Source: Methylobacterium sp.
GTDB lineage: Bacteria > Pseudomonadota > Alphaproteobacteria > Rhizobiales > Beijerinckiaceae
DNA: 64,000 nt
Reading direction: 5' to 3'
Assembly: GCF_019745455.1 (NCBI RefSeq)
Contig: NZ_JAIETD010000020.1
Coordinates: forward strand, 1 to 64,000
The translations under genes and the position numbers were made by a program. Under the pieces are notes generated by a model. That model made no database searches and was not told the DNA's origin. It was given only the letters and a program-made list of their open reading frames with translations. Below are positions 14,697 to 24,207 of this stretch, one piece after another (the first letter of the stretch is position 1; each line of letters opens with the position of its first letter).

Positions 14697-16166
14697 ATGA
14701 CGTCATCCGACACGCTGCTCGCCACCCTGGTCGAAAGGCTCGGTGCCCGCCACGTCCTCACCGACGCGGACACCATGGCGCACGCCCTCATCGAGACACG
14801 CGGCCTCTATCAGGGCCGCGCCCTGGCGCTGGTACGTCCTGCCGACACGGCGGAGGTCGCCTTCGTGGTCGCCGCCTGTGCCGAGGCAGGGGTGCCGGTG
14901 GTGGCGCAGGGCGGCAATACCGGCCTCGTCGGCGGCGGCGTTCCCGACGGTGGCATCGTGCTCTCGCTGGTGCGGCTCTCCGCGATCCGCGGCCTCGACC
15001 CCATCGGCTCGACCATCACGATCGAGGCCGGCGCGACCCTCGCCGAGGTCCAGGCGGCTGCGGGTGAGGCAGGGCTGCTGTTCCCGCTCTCCCTCGCCTC
15101 CGAGGGCTCGTGCCGGATCGGCGGCAACATCGCCACCAATGCCGGCGGCACCGCCGTCCTCGCCTTCGGCAACACCCGCGACCTGGTGCTCGGCCTCGAG
15201 GTCGTGCTGGCCGACGGGCGGGTCTGGAACGGGCTGAAGGCACTGCGCAAGAACAACGCGGGCTATGACCTGAAGCACCTCTTCATCGGCTCCGAGGGGA
15301 CGCTGGGCATCGTCACCGCCGCGGTGCTGAAGCTGTTTCCCAAGCCCCTGTCGCGCGCCGTCGCCTTCGCCGGGCTCGCTTCGCCGCGGGATGCCCTCTC
15401 CCTGTTCGGGGACCTGCGCCGGCAGGCCGGCGGCGATCTCACCGCCTTCGAGTACATTCCGCCCTTCGGCCTCGAAATCGTGCTCAAGCACCTGCCCGGC
15501 GCCCGCAAGCCCCTGGAGGGCGAGCATGCGGCCTATGCGCTGATCGAGCTTTCCACCCCCCGGCCCGGCGCCGTCGCCGCCGATGACCTCGCCGCCGCCC
15601 TCGAGAGCGGGATGGAGAACGGCCTCGTCGAGGACGCCACCATTGCCGCCAGCGATGCCCAGGCCGAAGCGCTCTGGGCCCTTCGCGAGAACCTGTCCGA
15701 GGTGCAGCGCCAGGAGGGCGGTTCGATCAAGCACGACGTCTCGGTGCCTCTCGGACGCCTCGCAGATTTCCTGGAACAGGCAACCGTTGCCTGCGAGGCC
15801 GCCATGCCGGGCCTGCGTGTCTGCGCCTTCGGGCATTTCGGCGATGGCAACATCCACTTCAATCTCAGCCAGCCCGTCGGGATGGGCAAGGCGGCGTTCC
15901 TTCGGGAATGGGGCCGATTCAACCGAATCGTCCACGACATCGTCCACGGCATGGATGGCTCGATCGCTGCCGAGCACGGAATCGGTCTGATCAAGCGCGA
16001 CGAACTGGCTCTGTATGGCGATCCGGTCGGACTCGACTTGATGCGCTGCCTCAAGAACGCCCTGGACTCGCGCGAAACCCTCAATCCCGGAAAGGTCGTT
16101 CCCGGCAAGGTTGTGCCGGGCGTCCTTGCTTCAGATGAACCGAAAGTCCCGTCGGCCAGTTGGTAA
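14697..16166 (+). CDS. FAD-linked D-2-hydroxyacid dehydrogenase (GlcD/D2HGDH family)
   Basis: A 489-residue flavoprotein. The PCMH-type FAD domain (about 40-220) contains VVAQGGNTGLVGGG and GGNIATNAGG. The C-terminal oxidase domain has the metal-binding GHFGDGNIHFNL and AAEHGIGLIKRDEL, and NPGK near the end. Such enzymes oxidise D-2-hydroxyglutarate, D-lactate or glycolate to the 2-oxo acid. The protein is slightly longer than usual because NPGKVVPGK is followed by a short extra tail. GCGAGAGGCG precedes the ATG. Exact substrate is not resolved. Confidence 0.92.
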   Translation: MTSSDTLLATLVERLGARHVLTDADTMAHALIETRGLYQGRALALVRPADTAEVAFVVAACAEAGVPVVAQGGNTGLVGGGVPDGGIVLSLVRLSAIRGLDPIGSTITIEAGATLAEVQAAAGEAGLLFPLSLASEGSCRIGGNIATNAGGTAVLAFGNTRDLVLGLEVVLADGRVWNGLKALRKNNAGYDLKHLFIGSEGTLGIVTAAVLKLFPKPLSRAVAFAGLASPRDALSLFGDLRRQAGGDLTAFEYIPPFGLEIVLKHLPGARKPLEGEHAAYALIELSTPRPGAVAADDLAAALESGMENGLVEDATIAASDAQAEALWALRENLSEVQRQEGGSIKHDVSVPLGRLADFLEQATVACEAAMPGLRVCAFGHFGDGNIHFNLSQPVGMGKAAFLREWGRFNRIVHDIVHGMDGSIAAEHGIGLIKRDELALYGDPVGLDLMRCLKNALDSRETLNPGKVVPGKVVPGVLASDEPKVPSASW

Positions 16167-16403
16167 GGTATCAGATTTTCCGAGCCGAAAGGGGATTGTG
16201 CGGCGCACAAATCCAGGCAAGGATACCGGACGCATTGCAGCAGACCGACGGAATTCCCACTCCCGATGTTAGCCGCGCGTTAACCGACGGGAAGCATTTT
16301 CAAGGTCGCGATCGCGCCTTGGCTAGCAGGTCTCGGGTCCGCTGCACTGCCGCGATCCTGGTCGATTGGACTGGGACCGAAGCATGATTTTGGAGACGAC
16401 GAG

Positions 16404-16697
16404 ATGCCGACCTCGCAGGCCCGGGTGCCCACTGCCGAAGCGAGCCGCTACCTGAAGCAACTTTGCCGGCACTGGAGCCACAAATTTCCGGTGGAGACGA
16501 CGGACGATCACGGTACCGTACCTTTCGGCGACGACCGTGTCTGCACCTTCGAGGCGGAGGCCGACGCCCTCCTGATGCGTGTCGTGACCCCGGACCCTGC
16601 GGCTTTGACCCGTCTCGAGAATGTTGTCGCCGATCACCTCCTGCGTTTCGCCTTCCGCGAAAACCTCGGCGAGATACGCTGGTCGCGCGCTGCTTGA
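16404..16697 (+). CDS. DUF2218 domain protein
   Basis: A 97-residue protein with the full DUF2218 pattern: SRYLKQLCRHWSHKFPVE, a central strand with DALLMRV, and FAFRENLGEIRWSR at the C-terminus. The conserved His/Trp-rich start suggests a ligand site, but the function is unknown. It lies 75 bp before the M29 peptidase gene on the same strand. Confidence 0.85.
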   Translation: MPTSQARVPTAEASRYLKQLCRHWSHKFPVETTDDHGTVPFGDDRVCTFEAEADALLMRVVTPDPAALTRLENVVADHLLRFAFRENLGEIRWSRAA

Positions 16698-16771
16698 ACC
16701 GCTGCGACGCATCCCGAGCTTGAACGGGACGCCGTTCCCGCCTACCCGACGGGGAACGCGGGAGACAGATC

Positions 16772-18037
16772 ATGACGCATGCCGGCAATGCGATGGGATC
16801 GAACCGTCCTCATGAGGCCCGCCTTGCGCGGCTTGCGGAGGTGGCGGTTAAAGTCGGCCTCGGTTTGAAACGCGGCCAAGAATTGGTGATCACGGCGCCG
16901 CTCGAGACCGTTCCGCTGGCGCGGGCCATCACGGAAGCCGCCTACAAGACCGGCGCCTCCCTGGTGACCACCTTCTACACCGACGACGCCGCGACGCTCG
17001 CGCGCTTTGCCCACGCCCCCGACGAGGCCTTCGATACGGCTTCGGGCTGGCTCTATGCCGGAATGGCCGATGCCTACCGCAACGGCGCCGCCCGGCTCGC
17101 CATCGCAGGGGACGATCCATCCCTGCTCGCGGGGCAGGACCCGGCCAAGGTAGCACGCGCCAACCGGGCTCGGTCGAAGGCCTATGTGCCGGCCCTCGAA
17201 CTCATCGCGAATTTCTCCACCAACTGGACCATCGTCTCGGCTGCGACCCTGCCATGGGCCCGTACGGTCTTTCCCGACGAACCCGACGACGTCGCGGTGG
17301 CCAAGCTCTGGGATGCGATCTTTGCGGCCTCACGCGTCGATGGCGACGATCCCGTCGCGGCTTGGGAAGCGCATAATTCCGCGCTTCGCAGCCGGACCGA
17401 GTCGCTGAACTACCACCGTTTCGCAGCGCTGCATTTCAAAGGGCCTGGCACCGATCTCACGGTTGGATTGGCCGTCGATCACGAATGGTGCGGCGGCGCT
17501 TCCACTGCCCGCAACGGCATCGTCTGCAATGCCAACATTCCGACTGAGGAGGTCTTCACGACGCCGCACAAGTCGCGGGTCGACGGCTTCGTCACCAGCA
17601 CCAAGCCGCTCTCCTATCAGGGCACCTTGATCGAGGGCATCACGGTGAAGTTCTCGGAAGGACGCATCGTCGAGGCGAATGCCCGCACCGGTGCCGACGT
17701 CCTCGCCAAGGTGCTCGATACGGACGAGGGCGCCCGCCGGCTAGGCGAGGTCGCCCTGGTGCCGGCCTCCTCCGCGATCTCGGCTTCGGGCCTCCTGTTC
17801 TACAACACCCTCTATGACGAGAACGCCGCGAGCCACATCGCGCTGGGCCAAGCCTACAGCAAGTGCTTCCGCAATGGCGGCGAGGGCATGAGCGAGGACG
17901 ACCTCGCGGCGCGCGGCGCCAACCGCAGCCTGATCCATATCGACTGGATGATCGGATCGGCCGAGGTCGACGTCGACGGGCTCACCCAGGAAGGCCGCGC
18001 CGTGCCGGTGATGCGCGGCGGCGAGTGGATCGACTAG
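16772..18037 (+). CDS. M29-family aminopeptidase
   Basis: A 421-residue metallo-aminopeptidase of the thermophilic M29 type. Metal-ligand regions are visible: NIPTEEVFTTPHKSRVDG in the centre, a Glu in RRLGEVALV, and the C-terminal YNTLYDENAASHIALGQAY and SLIHIDWMIGS. The protein removes N-terminal residues from peptides and would be cytoplasmic, as no signal peptide is seen. GGGAGAC precedes the ATG. Its 3' end overlaps the convergent lpxXL gene by 4 nt. Confidence 0.93.
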   Translation: MTHAGNAMGSNRPHEARLARLAEVAVKVGLGLKRGQELVITAPLETVPLARAITEAAYKTGASLVTTFYTDDAATLARFAHAPDEAFDTASGWLYAGMADAYRNGAARLAIAGDDPSLLAGQDPAKVARANRARSKAYVPALELIANFSTNWTIVSAATLPWARTVFPDEPDDVAVAKLWDAIFAASRVDGDDPVAAWEAHNSALRSRTESLNYHRFAALHFKGPGTDLTVGLAVDHEWCGGASTARNGIVCNANIPTEEVFTTPHKSRVDGFVTSTKPLSYQGTLIEGITVKFSEGRIVEANARTGADVLAKVLDTDEGARRLGEVALVPASSAISASGLLFYNTLYDENAASHIALGQAYSKCFRNGGEGMSEDDLAARGANRSLIHIDWMIGSAEVDVDGLTQEGRAVPVMRGGEWID

Positions 18038-18984
18038 CCCTTAGGTTCCTTCGGCTTCGGCAGCATGTTCGGGCGCCAGCGGCGGTGCATCCACAGCCAT
18101 TGGCCGGGGTTCTCGCGCACCCATTCCTCGACGATCCGCGTCATCGCCTGGGTGGCGCCCTGAACATCGATGGCGCCAGAGCCGTCGCGCGGCAGGTCGA
18201 GGGGCGGGGTGAGTTCGAGCTTGAAACGGACGCCGGGGCGCCGGATAACCCGTACGCCGTGGACAGGGCATTCGTAGTGCCGCGCGAGCTTGGCGAGGAG
18301 CGGGTTGGCGAGGACCGGCCGGCCGAAGAATTCGACGACCACGCCACGGGTGAAATGCTGGTCGATGAGCTGGCCGAGATGGCCGCCGCGCTCCACCACA
18401 CCCTGCATCGAGAACACAGCCCCCTGCCCTGCCGCGGCCAATCCGCCCATGGTCTCGCGGCGGATCTCCTGGACGAGGCGGGCGGTGGCAGCATCGTTCG
18501 GCGGCCGGAAGATCGCGGTGGCGTCGAGGCCGTAGCGCGCGGCGCAGATCGCCGGTAATTCCCAATTTGCGAGATGAGCGGAAAAGATCAGGCCGGGCTT
18601 GCCGTCGTCGCGCAGGGCCTCGAAATGCTCGATGCCCTCGACCTCCATGCGCGAGCTGATCAGTTCGCCGTCCGCTGCGTCGAACAGGGTGTGCAGGTGA
18701 GCGTATTCGGCGCCTGTTCGCCCCAGATTGTCCCAGGCTTCAGCGGCGAGTGACCGAATCTCCGCCTGGTTCTTTTCGGGAAACGACGCGCGCAGATTGG
18801 CGAGGGCTGTGCGGTGAGCCGGTAGCCAGGGGCCGACGGCCCGGGTCAGAGCGCCGCCATAGCGGCTCGCCCTCTCGGGCCCCAGCGCGCGCGCGAGCCA
18901 GAACAGGCCGCGCACGAGCGGGATCATCGCCAGTCCCGCGAGGCGCGGCAGGTGACGGTTCAGGATCAGGGCGAGGCGGAGCAA
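18034..18984 (-). CDS. lpxXL: lipid A very-long-chain acyltransferase (LpxXL/HtrB family)
   Basis: A 316-residue lysophospholipid-type acyltransferase. The catalytic HLANWE (HX4D/E) is near residue 140. An N-terminal hydrophobic segment anchors it to the inner membrane. Its family transfers secondary acyl chains to lipid A. Its position at the end of the acpXL-fabZ-KS-KS-SDR-MDR run indicates the LpxXL role, transfer of 27-hydroxyoctacosanoate-type chains from AcpXL. It ends on the neighbouring peptidase gene, overlapping 4 nt. Chain length is inferred from the cluster. Confidence 0.88.
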   Translation of the reverse strand: MLRLALILNRHLPRLAGLAMIPLVRGLFWLARALGPERASRYGGALTRAVGPWLPAHRTALANLRASFPEKNQAEIRSLAAEAWDNLGRTGAEYAHLHTLFDAADGELISSRMEVEGIEHFEALRDDGKPGLIFSAHLANWELPAICAARYGLDATAIFRPPNDAATARLVQEIRRETMGGLAAAGQGAVFSMQGVVERGGHLGQLIDQHFTRGVVVEFFGRPVLANPLLAKLARHYECPVHGVRVIRRPGVRFKLELTPPLDLPRDGSGAIDVQGATQAMTRIVEEWVRENPGQWLWMHRRWRPNMLPKPKEPKG

Positions 18985-19072
18985 AGCGGACTCGAGTGTG
19001 GGGCAGCGCCCGACCGGGCACGGTAGCGCTTCGCTTAATGCGATTTCTCCGCCGCGGACACCCCTTGGCGAC

Positions 19073-20095
19073 CTACAGCGTCACCAGGATCTTGCCGAAG
19101 ACCTTTCGGGATTCGAGGCGCTCCAGGCCCTGGCCGAACTCCGCGAGCGGCAGCACCGTGTCGATCACCGGCGTCAGACCCTCCGCCATCTTCGCCAGCG
19201 AGGCGCGAATGTTGGTCATCGAGCAACCGAACGAGCCGGTGATGCGGTACTGCTGCTGGAAGAGCTGCATCAGGTTCATCGACGTCGAGACGCCTGAGGT
19301 CGAGCCACAGGTGACGAGACGCCCGCCGCGCTTGAGGCAGAGCAGCGAGCCGTTCCAGGTCTCCGGCCCGACATGCTCGAACACCACGTCGACGCCCTTG
19401 CGCTTCGTCAGCCGCCTGACCTCACCCTCGAAGCGCTCGGTGCGGTAGTTGACGACGTGATCGGCGCCGAGGGCCGCCGCCTTCTCGCCCTTGGCATCGT
19501 CGCCGACCGTGGTGAACACGGTGCAGCCGATGGCCTTCGCCATCTTGATCGCGGCGGTGCCGATTCCCGAACCCCCCGCATGGACGAGGATGCTCTCGCC
19601 GGGCTCAAGCTTGGCGTTGTCGAACAGCATGTGCTGGACCGTGCCGAAGGCAATGGGCGCGCAGGCGGCATCGGTGAAGCTCACGCCCTCCGGCACCTTG
19701 ATGACGAGGCGCGCCGACATGGTGACGAATTCGCGGGCGAAACCGTCGAGGTGGAAGCCCATTACGCCCGAAACGTCCTCGCAGAGGTTGTCGCGGCCCT
19801 CTCGGCAGGCCTTGCAGCGGCCACAGGTCTGGGCGCCGTACATCACGACGCGATCACCCTCGGCGAGGCCCTCGACTCCCTCGCCGACGCCCACGATTTC
19901 GCCCGAGGCCTCGGCGCCGACGGTGAGCGGGAGCTTGCGCTTGGCGAAGGCCATGCCGCGAAAACCCCAGACGTCGATGAAGTTGAGACCGACGGCACGC
20001 ACACGGATCCGGACCTCGCCGGGGCCGGGAGCGGGCGGAGGCTCGACCTCGCTCACGCGCAGGTCGCGGTCGCCGAAGAGTTGGAGGGCTTGCAT
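19073..20095 (-). CDS. zinc-type MDR oxidoreductase of the acpXL cluster
   Basis: A 340-residue medium-chain dehydrogenase/reductase. A GroES-like N-terminal half with GAEASGEIVGVGEGV is followed by a Cys-rich structural zinc loop (CGRCKACREGRDNLC). The Rossmann half has HAGGSGIGTAAIKMAKA. In rhizobial acpXL clusters an MDR gene sits at the same place and is needed for the very-long-chain fatty acid. A reductase step in elongation is the likely role. Confidence 0.88.
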   Translation of the reverse strand: MQALQLFGDRDLRVSEVEPPPAPGPGEVRIRVRAVGLNFIDVWGFRGMAFAKRKLPLTVGAEASGEIVGVGEGVEGLAEGDRVVMYGAQTCGRCKACREGRDNLCEDVSGVMGFHLDGFAREFVTMSARLVIKVPEGVSFTDAACAPIAFGTVQHMLFDNAKLEPGESILVHAGGSGIGTAAIKMAKAIGCTVFTTVGDDAKGEKAAALGADHVVNYRTERFEGEVRRLTKRKGVDVVFEHVGPETWNGSLLCLKRGGRLVTCGSTSGVSTSMNLMQLFQQQYRITGSFGCSMTNIRASLAKMAEGLTPVIDTVLPLAEFGQGLERLESRKVFGKILVTL

Positions 20096-20149
20096 CAGCT
20101 CGTCTCAAATGAGGAATGGCGACCCATATCGGACGAAAGTCATCTCACC

Positions 20150-20428
20150 TCAATCCGGCGCGAGATAGCGCCGCCGCGCCCAGCCGAGGATTGGGCCGGC
20201 CTTGACCCGGCACCAGGTCAGCCTGCTCGGCGTATCCGCGGTGCAGCCGAAGCCGCGCAGGCGGGCGCCGGATGGGGCTTGTCCCAAAGCGACGGCCTCG
20301 GCGTCCGGTGTCTCGCGGATGCTCAGGGTGTCGCCCGGCGGCAGGCCGGAGACGCGAAAAGCCTCTTGGGCGGAGGCCGACCCGGCCCAGCACAAGACGA
20401 CGAAGACGCAGACCGGACGAAAGATCAT
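20150..20428 (-). CDS. exported SH3-like domain protein
   Basis: A 92-residue protein with a signal peptide (about 1-20, ending GSASA) and one bacterial SH3-like domain (LSIRETPDAEAVALGQAPSG ... WCRVKAGPILGWARRRYL). Two cysteines in the mature part could form a disulfide. It lies between the SDR and MDR genes, 8 bp after the SDR stop. A role in the periplasm near peptidoglycan is plausible but unproven. I do not associate it with the canonical cluster. Confidence 0.75.
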   Translation of the reverse strand: MIFRPVCVFVVLCWAGSASAQEAFRVSGLPPGDTLSIRETPDAEAVALGQAPSGARLRGFGCTADTPSRLTWCRVKAGPILGWARRRYLAPD

Positions 20429-20436
20429 GCTCGACC

Positions 20437-21195
20437 TCAGGCGCGATGGACGCCCATCATCGCGGTCAGGCCGCCATCCACCGGCAGCACCGCCCCGGTG
20501 ATATAGGAGGCCGCATCACTCGTGAGGAAGGTCGCCAGCGCCGCGACCTCATCGGGCATGGCGAAGCGGCCGGACGGGATCTGGCGCTCCATCCCCTCGC
20601 GATAAGCGGCGTAAGGCGTCATCATGTCGGTGTCGATGAAGCCGGGCGCGATCACATTCACAGTGACGCCGCGCTTGGCGGTCTCGATGGCAAGCGTGCG
20701 GCAATAGGCGATGAGCGCGCCTTTCGTCGCCGCATAGGCCGCGTTGCCAGGATTGGCCTGGAGCGCCGCCACGGAGCCGATGGCGACGATCCGGCCCGAG
20801 CGGGCTCGGATCATCCCGCGCACGAGGCTCTTGGCGAGGCGCGTGAGCGACCAGAAGTTCACCTGCATGGCGGCTTCCGCCTTGTCCTGCGCCATCATCG
20901 CGGCCAGCACGTCGTAGGATTGCCCGGCATTGTGGACGAGGCCGTGGAAGCCCTCCCCTTCTACGTTCTCGCAGAAGGCGTCGAGCGCGGCTTTGTCGGC
21001 AAGATCGAGGGAATGGGCCTGGAAGCGTCGCTCCGGGTACGAGGTCCGCAACTCCGCCATCAGAGCCTCGGCCGCATCACCCGAGGAGCGATAGGTGAAG
21101 TCGACATCGCGGCCGGCCGCGGCCAGCCCACGCACGATGGCCGCTCCGAGCCCCGAGGCGCCACCGGTAACGAGGATGCGCCGGGCGTCGCTCAT
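20437..21195 (-). CDS. FabG-like SDR 3-oxoacyl-ACP reductase
   Basis: A 252-residue classical short-chain dehydrogenase. It has the TGGASGLGAAIV nucleotide site, NAGQS, catalytic Ser in IGSVAALQ, and Y-x3-K in AAYAATKGA. Placement between ketosynthase and MDR genes of the acpXL cluster points to reduction of 3-oxoacyl-AcpXL. It overlaps the upstream ketosynthase gene by 4 nt. Confidence 0.9.
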   Translation of the reverse strand: MSDARRILVTGGASGLGAAIVRGLAAAGRDVDFTYRSSGDAAEALMAELRTSYPERRFQAHSLDLADKAALDAFCENVEGEGFHGLVHNAGQSYDVLAAMMAQDKAEAAMQVNFWSLTRLAKSLVRGMIRARSGRIVAIGSVAALQANPGNAAYAATKGALIAYCRTLAIETAKRGVTVNVIAPGFIDTDMMTPYAAYREGMERQIPSGRFAMPDEVAALATFLTSDAASYITGAVLPVDGGLTAMMGVHRA

Positions 21196-22529
21196 GTCGG
21201 CTCTCCGCCGAAGACGAGGCAGGTGTTCTGGCCGCCGAAGCCGAAGGAATTCGAGAGCACGCGGTTGACCGGCATATCTCGCGTCGTCGCGACGATATCG
21301 AGGGGAATCGCCGGATCCGGCACCGCGTAGTTGATGGTCGGCGGGATGCGGCCGTGCCGGATCGTGAGGAGCGAGACCACTGCCTCGATCGCGCCGGCGG
21401 CGGTGAGCGTATGGCCGATCATCGACTTGTTCGACGAGATCGGGATAGCGCCCATGCGCTCACCGAAGACCGCCATGCAGCCCATCGCCTCCATCTTGTC
21501 GTTCTCGGGAGTCGAGGTGCCGTGCGCGTTGACCGTGTCGATCTCCGCAGGCGAGGTGCCGGCATCATCCAGCGCCGCTTGGATCGCCGCGATGATCGGG
21601 GCGCCGTCAGGGCTCGACCGGGTGCGATGGAACCCGTCTCCCTTCTCGCCGCAGCCGAGCACGTAGCCGAGGATCTTTGCACCCCGTGCCCTCGCGGCCT
21701 CGGCGTCTTCCAGGATCAGGGCGGCGGCGCCTTCGCCCATGACGAAGCCATCGCGATTCTTCGAGAACGGTTTCGAGGCGCCCTCCGGCGGGTCGTTCTG
21801 GGTCGAGAGCGCCGAGAGCAGCGAGAAGCGGATCAGCGATTCCGGGTTCACCGAACCGTCGGTGCCGATGCAGAGCGCCGCCGACATTTCGCCGCGCCGT
21901 ATCGCCTCGACGCCGAGCTGGATCGCAGTTGCCCCCGAGGAACAGGCGGTGGAGAGCGAGATCGGTGATCCCTTGGTGCCGAAACGGTCTGCGATCCTGT
22001 CGGCGACGGTCCCGAAGATCATGTAGGGGTGCAGGGCATCGAAGCGCCGGCTGGCGGCCGCCCGCTGCAGCACCGCGTAGGTCACCGGTCCTTTTTCACC
22101 GAGAGCCTCGGCCATCGCCCGCCGCTGCGGCCATTCCATCTCGATCGGCGGTACTGCGATGAAGAGCGCACCAGGAAAATCGCCTTTCGTGCCGATGCAG
22201 GCCTGGGCCACGGCTTCGTCGGCCGCGCTCTCGGCGAAGCGCTGCGAAAGGGCGGGCGCCACCAGCGGTTCGGCATCGAGGAAGTCGACCGTGCCGGCGA
22301 TGCGCGTGCGCAGGCCCTCTGTGGGAAACCGCGCGATGGTGTGAATGCCCGAGCGACCGGCCGTCAATGCCGTCCAGTTGTCGTCCTGGCCCTGGCCGAG
22401 GGAGGTCACGATGCCGAAGCCCGTCACTGCCACCAGCGGCCGGCCCTTCGAGTCGCGCAGAGGTGAGTTGGTCATCACGCCGTCTCGGTCGATCCGTCGC
22501 GCCGGCTCCGGGCGACCCTCATAGATCAT
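21192..22529 (-). CDS. beta-ketoacyl-ACP synthase II, catalytic (FabF1XL-like)
   Basis: A 445-residue ketosynthase with a complete Cys-His-His triad: Cys196 in LSTACSSGATA, His in NAHGTSTPEND, and His in KSMIGHTLTAAGA. It extends very long acyl chains on AcpXL by analogy with rhizobial clusters. The start at 22529 is uncertain, because an ATG at 22475 (MTNSPLRDSKG) also fits. It follows its partner ketosynthase gene by 33 bp and overlaps the SDR gene by 4 nt. Confidence 0.92.
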   Translation of the reverse strand: MIYEGRPEPARRIDRDGVMTNSPLRDSKGRPLVAVTGFGIVTSLGQGQDDNWTALTAGRSGIHTIARFPTEGLRTRIAGTVDFLDAEPLVAPALSQRFAESAADEAVAQACIGTKGDFPGALFIAVPPIEMEWPQRRAMAEALGEKGPVTYAVLQRAAASRRFDALHPYMIFGTVADRIADRFGTKGSPISLSTACSSGATAIQLGVEAIRRGEMSAALCIGTDGSVNPESLIRFSLLSALSTQNDPPEGASKPFSKNRDGFVMGEGAAALILEDAEAARARGAKILGYVLGCGEKGDGFHRTRSSPDGAPIIAAIQAALDDAGTSPAEIDTVNAHGTSTPENDKMEAMGCMAVFGERMGAIPISSNKSMIGHTLTAAGAIEAVVSLLTIRHGRIPPTINYAVPDPAIPLDIVATTRDMPVNRVLSNSFGFGGQNTCLVFGGEPT

Positions 22530-22562
22530 TTTTCGGATGATGGCAGCGCAAGTGCCGCCGGC

Positions 22563-23708
22563 TCAAGGAATGGCCGTCAGGCGCAGCGCGCCCTCGCCGC
22601 GGTGATGCCCAACCGTCGTCACCGCGACCTCGCGGGCGCCACGCTCGGCAATGAGTGCCACGGCCAGGGCGGCGCCGAACGGGGCTGTGACTTCGAGGCC
22701 ATGGCCGGTGACGTCGCCGAGCGTTGTGACCGGCGCGCCCGGAGCGAGGCGCGACAGGGCATCCAATTCCTCGGTGGTCGCGGCTGCAACGCCCGAGGCG
22801 CCAGAGATCACGGCATCCGGCGTCGCGATCCCGGCCTCGCGCCAGATTCTGTCGAGGCTTAAGGCGACGGAGCCGGGCTCGCGTCGAGTTCTGTCGCTCG
22901 CGACGGGGAAGATCTGCGCCAGCGCCCTGGCTCCCCGTGCGGCGGCGTGATCGGCCGCTTCCAGCACCAGGAAGGCTGCGACGCTGCCGAGGATCATGCC
23001 GCCCTCGCCAGCACGCGCCCGCTCGGCGATGGGGCGGTACTCGCCCTTGGCGAGATAGCCGCCCATTTCGTGGACGACCATCACGTCAGGGCGCTCGGCG
23101 CTGTAGGAGCCGCCGACCAGCATGGCGTCGAGCTGCGAGGCCGCGATCCGCGCTTGCGCGATGCGCAGGGCATCGGTGCCGGCGGCCTCCTCGCCCATGA
23201 AGGTGCGCGAGGCGCCGGTGACGCCGTGGACGATGGCGATGTTGCCAGCGAGGAGGTTCGAGAGCTGGGCCAGGAACAGCGTCGGGCGCAGGTCGTTCAG
23301 GAGGTGCTCGTTGAGATAGGCGCCGGGATCGGGGGCATCGCGCAGACCCGTGAGGATCGCGCCGTCGACGGCGGTATCGCGTTCGCCGCCGCCAGCGGCC
23401 ACGACAAGATGCAAGGCAGACTTGAAGGCTGCATCGTCCTTCACCCCTGCGGACTCAAGGGCGAGGCCGGCTGCGTAGACGCCGAGCCTCTGCCAAGGCT
23501 CCATCTGTCGCTGGTCGGATTTCTTGGGGATCTGCCCGTCGAGGACGAGGGGTGCCACCGGATGGACCGGATAGGGTGCGAAGCTTGTCGTATCGATGCG
23601 GGCCGGCGCATCGGCATTCAAAGCGTCGAGATGAGCCGCAATGCCCTCGCCGGCGCATGAAACGAGACCGATGCCCGTAACGACGACGTCGCGCCGGTGA
23701 CCGCTCAC
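22563..23708 (-). CDS. ketosynthase-like protein without active Cys (KS-beta/CLF-like, FabF2XL)
   Basis: A 381-residue thiolase-fold ketosynthase homologue. The nucleophile elbow that reads ATACTSG in FabF reads FMGEEAAG here, with Glu174 at the Cys position. The NAHGT His region is replaced by ISGASGVAAAT, and only the last His (VTGHGLEV) remains. It should not condense on its own. In type II polyketide systems a Cys-less partner acts as chain-length factor in a heterodimer, and the same is inferred here with the catalytic synthase at 21192-22529. It overlaps fabZ by 4 nt. Confidence 0.88.
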   Translation of the reverse strand: MSGHRRDVVVTGIGLVSCAGEGIAAHLDALNADAPARIDTTSFAPYPVHPVAPLVLDGQIPKKSDQRQMEPWQRLGVYAAGLALESAGVKDDAAFKSALHLVVAAGGGERDTAVDGAILTGLRDAPDPGAYLNEHLLNDLRPTLFLAQLSNLLAGNIAIVHGVTGASRTFMGEEAAGTDALRIAQARIAASQLDAMLVGGSYSAERPDVMVVHEMGGYLAKGEYRPIAERARAGEGGMILGSVAAFLVLEAADHAAARGARALAQIFPVASDRTRREPGSVALSLDRIWREAGIATPDAVISGASGVAAATTEELDALSRLAPGAPVTTLGDVTGHGLEVTAPFGAALAVALIAERGAREVAVTTVGHHRGEGALRLTAIP

Positions 23709-24172
23709 GAGAACGGCCCGAAGGCGAGGAGACCGATTGCCTGGGCGCGCTCGCGCATCGGCGCGGCCAGCGAATCCGGGAACGGCATGGTACGGAAGCG
23801 CAACTCGGAATCGGCGACGAGCTTGGTGCCGTTGCGGATCGCCGCCTTGGTCACAGCGTAGCCGGAGCCGTCATGTTCGAGGCTGGCTTCGACGGTGAGC
23901 GACGCCTCCGGCCCAACGAAACCGCGGAACCGAGCCTTTTCCACCGACATCAGGAACGGCATCAGCTTGAAATCGAGATGGGCGAGGAGAAGGTAGCCGG
24001 AGGCCTGGGCCATCGTCTCCGTGAGGAGTACCCCTGGCACGAGCGGATGGCCGGGAAAATGACCTTCGAAAACCGGGCTCTCGCGTGGCACGTCGGCCCG
24101 CACGACGATCCGACCGGCCTCGCGGTCGAGTGAGATGACCTGATCGATCATCTCGAAATATTCGAGGCGCAT
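23705..24172 (-). CDS. fabZ: 3-hydroxyacyl-ACP dehydratase (FabZ-like)
   Basis: A 155-residue hot-dog dehydratase. FEGHFPGHPLVPGVLLTE contains the catalytic His, and the Glu of LTETMAQ is in place. It dehydrates 3-hydroxyacyl chains on AcpXL during very-long-chain synthesis. It lies 35 bp after acpXL and overlaps the Cys-less ketosynthase gene by 4 nt. Confidence 0.92.
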   Translation of the reverse strand: MRLEYFEMIDQVISLDREAGRIVVRADVPRESPVFEGHFPGHPLVPGVLLTETMAQASGYLLLAHLDFKLMPFLMSVEKARFRGFVGPEASLTVEASLEHDGSGYAVTKAAIRNGTKLVADSELRFRTMPFPDSLAAPMRERAQAIGLLAFGPFS

Positions 24173-24207
24173 GGCGATCGCTTCGCGCTGGTGGGCTTCG
24201 GGTCAGA

